DNA of 64,000 bases from Coriolopsis trogii (lineage: Eukaryota; Basidiomycota; Agaricomycetes; Polyporales; Polyporaceae). Position 1 is the stretch's first letter, and each line of letters begins with the position of its first letter. Made by a program: the position numbers and the translations under genes. Below the pieces are notes generated by a model. It saw only the letters and a program-made list of their open reading frames with translations. It was not told where the DNA came from and did no database searches. This document shows, piece by piece, positions 46,015 through 55,640 of the stretch. The stretch covers positions 1,984,001 to 2,048,000 of the forward strand of contig JAHYIO010000023.1 in assembly GCA_020543525.1 (NCBI GenBank), written 5' to 3'.

Positions 46015-49000
46015 ATTTGGGCCAGCACTTTCATATCCCAGTACAACTTATTGGCAAACGGCGACAAAAATCAGTAGTAGTGATGGTGGACAGCGAAGCC
46101 ACCACCACCTTCATCAGTTGACACTTTGTCCGTAACAACAAGGTCACAATGCGCAAACTGCAATGCCCCATTCCCCTCTACAACATCAATCAAACTCTGA
46201 ACTGTGCAGGAACCATCTCTGAGGCTGCCATCCTGGATCTACAGGTTGGCATGTATCAAGAAAAGGTAGTACTCGTGGTGATGGACATTGGGGAAGAGAA
46301 TGTCATCATCGGCCTCGACTGGCTACATAGACACAACCTACAAATAGACTGGGACCAGGGCACTATGTGTCTGTCCCGGGTACAGACAAGTGTCATGCAC
46401 ACCAATTGGACTGTCAGCTTACTCAGATGGAGATGTGTGATATGGGGGACCAGCCCACAGCACATCAATGTTCTCAGCAGAAGCAGAAGGTTCAGAAGGT
46501 GGGTGCAATATGGGCAACACTCATGGCTGACGAGGGTGACAACATTCCGGCACCAACATGGGATGGCTTGGAAGACAGCTTACTCTGATCATGGGAAGAC
46601 GGTCACAACCTGGCAGATGGTCTGCAACTGTTTGCAATGGCGGGTTATACCTACTCGCAGCAACTGTTAAGATCGGTCTAAGTGAGGGATGCTATGGCCT
46701 TCGAGCGCACAGCGAGATGTCGCAAAGATGTGAAAAGAGAATAGAACACTGTTCTATTCAGAAGCCTGATGATACATCGAAGCTGAGATTCCTTGATGGA
46801 AATCTCAGCTATTATATATAGTACAATGTAGCCTGCCATAAACGGTATAGTGTCATGGCAGTGACGTGAAAATGGAGTCATAAGGCTGCGGATGACTGAG
46901 TGGGGGTTATATATAGCTAAGCTGATGGATCTGGGTTTATATATAGATAGGCTGACTGAGCGAGGAGATATAGATAGCAAGGATGATTAAGCATATGTAA
47001 AGGTGATGACGAAAAGACGGACGATGCATGCGGGATGACGAACAGTAAGCAGGATGACAACAAGGGACAGAGGACACAACGAAATGGTAAGAAACAAGAC
47101 AATACTGGTCAGGAACAAGGGTAGGTTGTGATAGCAACTGGCTAAGCAGGAGTACCGGAAACGTGAGGTGCACATGGCTGAACAAATCGTGCCATCACAG
47201 TACCACCAGTATCTACACGTCTTCTCCAAGGAAGCCTCAGAATGCCTCCCAGACCATGGACCCTACGACCATGCCATTGAGCTTGTGCCCAACGCCACAA
47301 TGTTCCACTCCGCGTATACCCACTGTCACCCAACAAACAAGGGGAACTCAACAAGTTCATCAAAGAGAACCTGGCCAAGGGCTACATAAGTGAGTCCAAG
47401 TCACCCATGTCATCTCTCTTTTTCTTTGTCAAGAAGAAGGATGGCAGCCTATGTCCAGTTCAGAACTATCGACACCTCAACAACATTACGGTGAAGAACC
47501 ACTACCCAATCCTGTTGGTCTCTGAACTGGTCGATCGCCTGAAAAACGCGAAAATCTTCACAAAACTGAACATCCAATGGGGGTACAACAACATATGCAT
47601 CAAGACCGGTGACAAGTGGAAGGCAGCGTTTGTGACAGACTGTGGCCTCTTCAAACCCAACATCATGTTCTTTGGCTTGTCAAACTTGCCCAGCACATTC
47701 TCTGCCTACATGAACAACATCTTCAAGGACCTCATCGTCGAAGGGAAGCTCACTATCTACCTCAACGACATTCTTATCTTCTCAAACGACCTTATGGAAC
47801 ATCGTGCAGTCATGAAGGAGGTGTTGAAACAGTTGAAGAAACACAATCTGTTCTGCAAACCAGAGAAGTGCAAGTTTGAGGTTCTGAAGATTGAGTATCT
47901 GGGCATGGTAGTCTCTCACAACCACATTGAGCTGGATCCGGTCAAGGTTAAAGGCATCGCGGAATGGCCAACCCCATGCAATGTGTCCAATGTATGCAAG
48001 TTCAGAGGTTTTGCAAACTTCTATTGTCACTTCATCAAGGACTTCAGTTGGATCTGCAGACCTCTAGACTGCCTTACAGGCAAGACACCCTGGCAGTGGG
48101 GCAATGAGGAGCAGGCCGCCTTTGACGAGCTCAAGAGGCAATTCATCTGGAACCCTATCCTCTGCCTCTATAATCCAAACCATGCAACACAAATCAAAGT
48201 TGATGCCTCGGGCTATACTACGAGCAGAGTCCTTGTGCAACAACAGGACGATGGCAAATGGCACCCGGTTGCATACCACTCGGAGTCCATGTCCGATGCA
48301 GAACGCAACTACGAAATCTACGACAAGGAGATGCTAGCGATCATTTGCGCTCTCGAAGCATGGCGGCACTATCTTGAAGGCCTGCCCAATGCATTTGAGA
48401 TCCAGTCAGACCACAAGAACCTTCAGTACTGGAAACACGTGCAACATCTGACATGTTGACAGGCACGATGGGCACTCTACCTGTCCTGGTTCAACTTTAT
48501 CATCTCGCACAAGCCAGAGACTTTGAATGGACATGCAGATGCCCTCTCACAATGCCCGGATCATCAGGTGGACAACACTGACGACAACCTTGAGCAAGTC
48601 ATACTGCACCCTGAGCAGTTTCGCATTTTGGCCGCACGACACGGACACGCCACTATCATCGCCGACAAGTCACTCCTCCACAAGATCCGCACTTGTTCTG
48701 CCAAAGACAATCAGGTGCTTGAAGCCCTCAAGACGGTCGAGAAGTTGGGCCCCACGGGTCTACGACATGACCTGGTTGACCGGAATGTCAAAGCGGGCCC
48801 GCTGTTGTATTGTGGCAAGGTTTACATACCAAAGGATGCATCCCTCTGCACAGAGATCATCAAAGTCCACCACGACTCACCCCCGACCGGACACCCAGGA
48901 CAGTTTAAGACACTTGAGCTTGTCTCGTGCAACTACTGGTGGCCCAACATGGGGAAGTTTATCAAAGACTACATGGACACATGCCACATATGCCAATGCA

Positions 49001-50110
49001 CAAAACCTGTGCGAGGGAAGCCTCACAGACAACTCAAGCCCAATGAGGTGCTGGATAGGCCAGGCTAGATCATCACCTGCGACTACATTGCTGGCCTTCC
49101 TTTGGCTGACGGCTTCAACGCAATCCAAGTCATGGTCAATTGACATGGCAAACTCACTCATCTAGTACCCTGCAACAAGGAGATTGATGCAGGAGGGGCT
49201 GCCGACATCTTTATTTGCAAGTACTTCAGGCATCACAGCTTACCACACAAGATCATCTCCGACCGAGGACCTCAGTTTGCATCGGAACTTTTTTGCAGCA
49301 TCCTCAAGGGACTGAGCATCAAGAGCGGGATGTCAACCGCCTATCACCCTCAGACCAACAGTCAGATGGAACGACTGAACCAGGAGATTGAGGCATATCT
49401 CTGTGCTTTCTGCAGCCAGAGGAGGGAAGACTGGGTTAGATGGCTACCCATCATGGAGTTTGCACTCAACTCCTGAGTCCACTCAGCGACAGGCTACTTA
49501 CCATTCTTTCTGATGCAAGGATATCAACCCCAGTTCCACATTCCGGCCAACCCAGTCACTCATGTGGCGGATGCAGATGCATGACTGCAACAGCTTGCCA
49601 ATGCCCACAAAAATGCCACAGCCGCACTCCAACTCACAGCAGAATGCATGAAGCAGTACCACAACATGCATGTACAACAAACACCCACCTTCCGCAAAGG
49701 TCAAAAGGTGTGGCTCGACACGCGCAACCTGCACATCGTGGGCATCCCCAGGAAACTCGCTGACAAGTTTGCGGGACCATACCCGATTTTAAAACAAGTC
49801 AGCGACCTCGCCTACAAACTTCAACTCCCTCACACCGTCAAGATCCATCCAGTCTTCCATATATCTCTCCTCCACACCCATTGACCCAGCACTATACCAG
49901 GCCACAAACCACCAGAACCAGCACCCATTGAAGTCAATGGTGAAGAGGAATATGAGGTTGCGGAGATTCAGGACTCAAGGTACTATAGTTGCTGGCACAA
50001 GCTGCAGTACCTCGTCCACTGGAAAGGGTATGGACCAGAGCATGACTCATGGGAAGCTGCTGCAGATCTTGAACATGCTGCGGATCTTGTCCACAACTTC
50101 CATACATGAT
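46015..50110 (+). pseudogene. Pol of the 6.3-kb chromovirus, with stops and an insertion
   Basis: In order: protease remnant with DSEATTTFIS (the active-site Gly of DSG is Glu) and GEENVIIGLDWLHRHNL; RT at about 47,407-47,900 with YRHLNNITVKNHYP and IYLNDILIFSND (catalytic YxDD altered to YLND). RNase H has VDASGYTTSRVLVQQQ, the integrase zinc region is CHICQCTKP and the core contains CDYIAGLPLADGF, ISDRGPQFASELF and TAYHPQTNSQMERLNQEIE. A tail KIHPVFHISLLH and a chromodomain (EVAEIQDSRYY, YLVHWKGYGPEHDSWEAAAD) end it. In-frame stops occur near 48,460, 49,068, 49,141, 49,473, 49,581 and 49,883. A 469-bp insertion splits the protease-RT junction. Confidence 0.88.
46665..47133 (+). mobile_element. 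469-bp insertion inside chromovirus pol (solo LTR-like)
   Basis: The unit begins TGTTAAGATC and ends GTTGTGATA. It is flanked by the direct repeat GCAAC (46660-46664 and 47134-47138). Reading across it, the pol frame before (YSQQ) and after (LAKQEYRKREV) is continuous and in phase once the unit and one repeat are discounted, which confirms the borders. The insert has TATATATAG words and repeated GGCTGACTGAG / GCTGA.GGAT units, and no coding frame of note. A TG start and a 5-bp target repeat suggest a solo LTR, perhaps Copia-like, whose final CA became TA. Confidence 0.85.
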
Positions 50111-50180
50111 TTCCCGCAGCACCGGGACCACACAATCTGTATGTACCACCACAATGCTGCTTGTGAGGACACGAGCATTC

Positions 50181-50192
50181 AAAGGGGGGTAC
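50181..50192 (+). promoter_or_regulatory. Polypurine tract of the 6.3-kb chromovirus
   Basis: AAAGGGGGGTAC immediately precedes the TGTCATGAAC start of the 3' LTR, in the position and composition expected for second-strand priming. Confidence 0.75.
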
Positions 50193-50522
50193 TGTCATGA
50201 ACCCCTCATTTCCATTGTTCTTTTGCCCACGCTTCTACCATTGTTCCAGCACTCTCGCACGCGCTTATAACCTATTGTCCCTAGCGCTTATTGTTCTCTA
50301 TATATAAATAGTAGACACTCGCCACTTAAAAACTTCAGTTTTGACCTCTTGTCTCCAGGTGAGCCTCGCTGTATTTTCATTCACTTACATTTTCTCAATA
50401 TATCTTGTCTCCAGCCCTGTGTGTTGAGCCTTGCTCCACTCTCGCTGCACAAGACTTGTACTCTCACCCTCGCTCGACATCTCAGTCTCTCTCCACGTCT
50501 TGCTTGACCACAGGTCGCGACA
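50193..50522 (+). repeat. 3' LTR of the 6.3-kb chromovirus
   Basis: A 330-bp LTR with canonical TGTC..GACA ends and a TATA-like CTATATATAAATAG. It aligns without indels to the 5' copy. Confidence 0.92.
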
Positions 50523-50764
50523 ATTTGTGCAGGCAAGTCACAGAGCAGTCAAAAGGGCCTTGAGAATACCAAACACCACACTTATCATAGGTGCCTTGTG
50601 GGGCCAACATAGCTTGATAAGGCAAGCAAGTTCAGCCTTTAGCCACAAATTTGTAGGCCAGGATGCATTGTAGCCGCAGCCTCACTGTCCAAGGGGGATT
50701 GATTTGGATGAGTTGGTCACAAGAATTGTGCAATGTCTAGCAGCAAAGGGATAAGTCAGGATGC

Positions 50765-50873
50765 TGTTAGGAACAGACCAGCTGCTGAACCAGCTACACC
50801 AAAAGGGCGCAATGTCAACCTTGGCTTGACATCTGGCTGGTGCTATATATACAGTTCAACTGCTGTCGTAACA
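50765..50873 (+). mobile_element. 109-bp TG..CA mini-element, copy A (mini solo LTR)
   Basis: The unit runs TGTTAGGAACAG ... GTCGTAACA, exactly 109 bp like copy B. It is flanked by the perfect direct repeat GATGC (50760-50764 and 50874-50878). It shares the CCAAAAGGGCGCAATGTCAA core, the palindromic ATGTCAA..TTGACAT (50812-50832) and the GGTGCTATATATA box (about 50,839-50,851). Two copies with different perfect 5-bp target repeats show that it is a transposed unit. Confidence 0.82.
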
Positions 50874-51459
50874 GATGCAGAGCAGAACAGCGTGAGTGTA
50901 GCAGTGCCTTTTAGAATAGTCTTTTGAACCTGAGAATATAAGTTTTGTCCCCCCCTACAGATCTCTGAGCTAGCGAGACCTTTCAATACCAGTCATGATT
51001 CTGGCAGCACGTACAAAGCATAGCTCAGTCGGTCAGTGAACCCTCTCATCCTTGAAACATCAGAACATGTCTGTAGAATTGCCATCTTCAAATTATCCTT
51101 GTTGAATCATAGCCTTCAGGTCATCCTCTTTGCATTCTCTTCTTTGCATCCCCCTTACTAGGTTTTGTAGTCCTCCCAGCCTACCAACTTCGATCCAAGA
51201 ATCTAGACACCTCACTTTGAATCTTGCCCTTCCACTAACAACCTTTCTAGTATATCAGACTCCCTCAACTCTCCTCTCTTTGAAGTGTCTCTTTCCAGAA
51301 AGCCACAGGGCGAATAGGGTAGATTGTACATTTGACCAGCCTTTGATTTGCCTTCACTTCTTTGCTTGCTGCTTTGCGGGTGGTTAGTTTATTCTGTCCC
51401 CCTTCCCCCCCTGAGAGTATAGAGCTTTGTTTGTTCGTGTCATATATATGCTCGGACTG

Positions 51460-52178
51460 GTCCAGTTGCCTATCAATTTCTGCAATCTATATCCTCAGCA
51501 GGATATGGAACAGTGACTGGAAATATGTCTGTGGCAATTGCTACAATGGGAGGAGCCATATACTCAACAGAAGCAGGAGGAGGTCCTAGAACACAGCCCA
51601 GTTCAAGACCCAATTTACTGAGTGGAGAACTACTAGGAGGTGGTGGTGGACCACCCAGAGGAGGAGAACCACTCAGAGGTGATGGAGGACTACTAGGAGA
51701 AGGACCACCAGGCAGAGAAAATCCACCTGGAGAAAACTCCCAGTTCAACCAGAGAGCTATTGCACCAGACAAGGAAAGGGAAAGATTAAAGACCCAGAAA
51801 TTTTTAATAGTGACTGGAGCAAAACTTGGTCCTTTCTCAATTAACTCTTTTTACTCTTTGTCAATGACTATATAGAAGTCACAAACATTCTGTCCTTTAG
51901 GGAAGGAGACAACACCAAGTTCTGGAAGGATGTGGTTATCCAGAGGGCAGAAGAGGAAATATAGCCAGGCATTTCCTGTGGATTTAGCACATAGGCCATC
52001 TTCAAACAAGATTTTCTACATGCCTTTGCACTGGTAGACAAAGTGGACTACTTTATGGTCCAGTTAACTACCATTCAACTCAGAGACTATATGTTAGTCA
52101 ACAAGTTCAATGCTTGGTTTGTGAACCTAGCCCTCAAAGGCAATATTCAGAATCCAATAGCACAACTTGCATTGTACA
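51460..52178 (+). pseudogene. Decayed gag-like fragment of another LTR element
   Basis: The frame from about 51,500 encodes a Gly/Pro/Glu-rich repeat region (GGGGPPRGGEPLRGDGGLLG). A degenerate frame change then leads to capsid-like sequence (KFWKDVVIQRAEEEI, KVDYFMVQLTTIQLRDYML, FNAWFVNLALKGNIQNPIAQ). Stops interrupt it. It ends exactly at the solo LTR beginning at 52,179. The gag identity is by general pattern, so confidence is moderate. Confidence 0.55.
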
Positions 52179-52476
52179 TGTCGCAATCTGTGGTCAAGCG
52201 AGATGAGAGACGACTCTTGTGCAGTGAGAGTGGAGCAAGGCTCAACACACAGGGCTGGAGACAAGATATATTGAGAGAATGTAAGTGAACGAAAATACAG
52301 TGAGGCTCACCTGGAGACAAGAGGTGGAAACTGAAGTCTCCGGGTGGCGAGTGTCTACTACTTATATATAGAGAACAATAAGCACTAGGGACAATAGGTC
52401 ATAGGCGCGCGCGAGAGCGCTGGAACAATGGTGGAAGCACGGGCAAAAGAACAATGGAATTGAGGGGTTCATGACA
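52179..52476 (-). mobile_element. Solo LTR of the 6.3-kb chromovirus family, internally deleted
   Basis: On the minus strand it runs TGTCATGAAC ... GATTGCGACA and matches the 330-bp LTRs of the element at 44,225-50,522. About 30 bases are missing from its 3' part, between the CACTCTCGCTGC region and the CTTGACCACAG end. It is 298 bp. I find no matching 5-bp repeat on its two sides, so one flank may have been rearranged. Confidence 0.85.
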
Positions 52477-53059
52477 TAAATAAGATATCTGTGATTTGAA
52501 GTTGAGTAACCCACTCTAGTGCTGAAGCCTCATGCATATGACTGCGAAACATTAGACACTTCTGGATCAAGCAATCACCACTAGTGATTCTAACTTTGTG
52601 AGTGCTTAGAGGCTTTCCTAAAATAGAAGGAGGTTTCAAACATTGAAGTGTGGCACCCTTGAACTGGGACCCGTCAACCCTTTGCAACTCCTTGCAGGGG
52701 TGTTGCTTGGCTCAATATGCCACTTGCTATACAGCCTGTTGCTCATGCATAGACCATTGTAGGAGGGAGAGAATTTGCTTAGAGTGTTGGTACTTCAGGT
52801 TTGACTCGACTGGGGCGATTTGTTTGGTCACATCTCATTCGCTTGGTTGCATTTTGTTCACTGACAGTGGCTGCCACAACTCTTGCTCTTGGTGCAAAAA
52901 TGATCTGTACATGCTCAGGAGCATCGGAGGCTCATCAACATATATCGCTGAAATAGAAACTCTGGTTGGTATAGTTGCTATACCTGACATTTCTAATAGT
53001 TCTTATGTGAGTAGTTATTCAGTCTCTTCTTCCGTGGTGGAGGAATCTGAAAATATCTC

Positions 53060-53215
53060 TTGCTTGGGTTCTGGTTCTTCAGAGTGTTCTCTCCTTTGAA
53101 CAATGTCTGGCTCTGGTTCTGATCCTTCAGATTGTTCTCACCTTTGAACAATCTTTGGCTTTTTGATTCTGGTTCTGGTTCTTGTTATGGTTCTGGCTCT
53201 GGTTCTGTCCTTGAG
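53060..53215. repeat. Degenerate tandem repeat (GGTTCT words)
   Basis: Words TCTGGTTCTGGTTCTT, CTCTGGTTCTGATCCTTCAG and CCTTTGAACAAT recur with periods of 6 and about 55 bases. The 55-base period covers two near copies (about 53,062-53,100 and 53,112-53,150). No coding role is evident. Confidence 0.6.
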
Positions 53216-54041
53216 ATTGGGGTTAAAGGTGTAACTGGTATATGTGGGCTTTGAAGTGTTCTGGAAGGTATTTGTGGACTTGGTGTTGCAAGTAGTTGGA
53301 TATAGGATTCTCTTGAATTGGCAAAGATTTTCCATAAGCCTTTCAGATAGCTTCCTCTTGTGTCTTTTGTGTAGGTTGGAGTCCATTTGGAACTACAACC
53401 TCTGGTGGTATAAAGGTAGTATTATACTGAACTGGACACTGGTGATTTATATAATGATTTCAACTTTGGCTTGTGTCTCAATAGTGTTTGTTTCACATAT
53501 AGTTTGGATCAAACAGATAATATCTTCCTTCACAACTATATGTTTGCAGACTGCTCATACATATTATCTATAGTAAAGGCACCTTTGGTGTAGTGCCCTA
53601 GCTTGCGATATCTTGTTTGAAGTCTGGGTTTGCAAGATTCTCCAAATTGATAACCTTGAATCGTTTTAATAGTAAGACTTAAACTGAATACTCACTAGTT
53701 ATAAGAGTAAGAAGGGAATAGAAGGTGGGATAAAAAGGCTGGTTAGGCCAGAGGTAGTTGAGCTTAGACAATAAGTAGATTAGTCTGAGGGGAGACAGCC
53801 CTTAGACAGGTGGTATATATACATACTAACCAGTCCCCCAGGGACTAGAGAGAGACTCTGGATACTCTAAGTTACTAAGCTAATTACATGACCAGAATGA
53901 GTCGGAATCACTACTAATTTATAGTGCTGAGCATGCTTATTACTCAGCAGAAACTGACCAATAGCATCCACTACATTACTAGGCAAGTATCCAGAACATT
54001 CTACCTATGTCTAGACCAGTCTGTAGTAGGAGTCTAGCCAT

Positions 54042-54074
54042 GGAACAGTCTAGAACAATATTCTAGACTGTTCC
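54042..54074. repeat. Perfect 14-bp inverted repeat with a 5-base loop
   Basis: GGAACAGTCTAGAA (54042-54055) is followed by CAATA and then its exact complement TTCTAGACTGTTCC (54061-54074). Related TCTAGA/GGAACATTC words lie on both sides, so it is part of a patch of short inverted words. Confidence 0.8.
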
Positions 54075-55299
54075 AGAGAGAATCTAGAGCTGGAACATTC
54101 CACAGAATGGTTCCCATCAAGGGAGATACCCAAATAAGGTAAAAAGCACATAAAGCAATGATGACTTCTAATATCTGGGTGATAAGGGCACTTGTCCATC
54201 AGATAAGTGTTGGATAAGTACTAGATAAATCAAATAAACTAATATCTCCCTGAGATAAGCACTGGAAAGATCTGGGAAAGGTTCCAATTTGTGACAGATT
54301 GAAGAAAATCAATCTGGTACCTGAGATATACTGCAAAGTTTCTGATCCTTGGTAGGGATCAGACAACTTGTCTTGGAATAAATTCGAGAGTCTGTAAAAC
54401 TTGTGAGGTATACTGCTGTGCTTGTTTGAGAGTTAAGTAGTATTTTCATGTAAAGTCTTCTTATCTTAATGTTTCAAGGTTATTTGCTATAACCTGAAGT
54501 GTATCAACAGCATGTATGGGAACTTATATTTGTGTGTGTAAAATACTCCTGTTGTTGATAACCTTTTTACACTTGACTATTAACCTTGATTCTGAACTTG
54601 GTTCTGTGGGGATGAGTACACCTCTAGCTACACCTTGTTTGCTAGTAGCTACCTGTAAGGTATATGAATATGATAGGACAAGATTAGATTAGATATGCAT
54701 GTATATTACCATATCAGGTATGTTGGAGCATGCATCTATTTGATGCATGCCAATGTGGTGATGGCACTCAGCCTTTTACCACATCCACCATACACTGCAC
54801 TTCTCAATATAGAGATTGATGCAGCATATCTTGGGTGTGCGTGAAATAGGCTACCCTCAAACATATTATACTACTGAGCTTTGGTATTTGGCCCACTCTG
54901 AGGTTTCTCAAAACATGGCCTCTTTTCTTGCTACTAGAGCGCTCAGACTTGAGTATGCTAAAAGAGTCATGGAGTGGGAGTGACAACAACTTTTTGACAC
55001 AAGTGAGTCTCTTCTAACACAAGACCGCTGTACAACTCCCCAAATGACTGCTTATGCAATTATATATAGGCTGCGACTTTGAATCCCAATGGACAACATG
55101 GAGTAAGATGGCTGCACCCATGAACATGTTCTCAATCATTGTTATCACTTTGTACCTCCTCCTTAGTTTGGGCTCGTGAAGACGTTGAAACATACCTCCA
55201 AGCTCCACCTCAGGACCAAGGTCGTGAAGAATATGTTCATTGGACTGGTTCTGTGCCGCCTCAAGGGTCACAACAGGCTTCTGTTCCTCCATGCTCCCA

Positions 55300-55640
55300 G
55301 GGATGAGTTATGGCTCATGTTCAGCAGATGGTTTCAAACACTTCCATATGGAGACAGCAAAACTCACAGTTTCCGGTACCACGATCTACATGGTTTGCAT
55401 AAATCTACCCCCCATCTCCGCTTGGACATGTATTGGGTGGGAGTTATCCCAGGACTGATGAAGCCGTTGAAGAAACAGATCAACCACCACTTCCTTGCCT
55501 TAGTTGTCAATGAGCTTCTCAACTCTTGGCAGCCTGGTGTCTACTACTTGCATGCTCTATGTTGTCAAGGCCGCCGCGCTTATACTGCTGCAGTACTCAT
55601 AACAGATGGTGGGGTATGGAGGTCACAATCATACCAGAGT
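55300..55640 (+). pseudogene. Tnp2-type (CACTA/EnSpm) transposase fragment
   Basis: Two overlapping plus frames carry successive blocks of the Tnp2 transposase family. One frame has ADGFKHFHMETAKLTVSGTT followed by IYMVCINLPP. After a frame change near 55,410 the other has MYWVGVIPGLMKPLKKQINH, LVVNELLNSWQPGVYYL and GRRAYTAAVLITDGG. These match the consecutive family pattern DGFNP..KxA..IYMVCLNLPP, then NMFLVGVIPGP..P..QINH, then W.PGVYY. Sequence on either side (55,170-55,300 and 55,660-56,100) is probably the same element but too damaged to assign. Confidence 0.68.

Larger units (their letters stand above)
44225..50522 (+). mobile_element. 6.3-kb chromovirus (Ty3/gypsy), pseudogenised
   Basis: Two 330-bp LTRs (44225-44554 and 50193-50522) flank gag with a CCHC knuckle, protease, RT, RNase H, integrase and a C-terminal chromodomain on the plus strand. 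The polypurine tract AAAGGGGGGTAC ends at 50192. Flanking sequence is ATTTGTAC (44217-44224) and ATTTGTGC (50523-50530), an imperfect 8-bp repeat, or a perfect 5-bp ATTTG if three extra bases (TAC) belong to the 5' LTR. The coding part carries many in-frame stops, mostly TGA, and is interrupted by a 469-bp insertion at 46,665. Paired LTRs differ at about 25 positions, all transitions. Confidence 0.9.
52477..55170. other. Repeat DNA with no recognisable gene
   Basis: This is AT-rich and CpG-poor DNA. It includes a Ser/Gly-type tandem stretch at 53,060-53,215 and the hairpin at 54,042-54,074. Around 53,580-53,900 is an LTR-like stretch (TATATATACATACTAACCAG) with no partner in the window. No coding remnant could be named. 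Confidence 0.5.

Noticed and set aside
53690..53900. LTR-like AT-rich stretch with TATATATACATACTAACC
   Set aside because: No partner copy, no matching ends or target repeat in the window.
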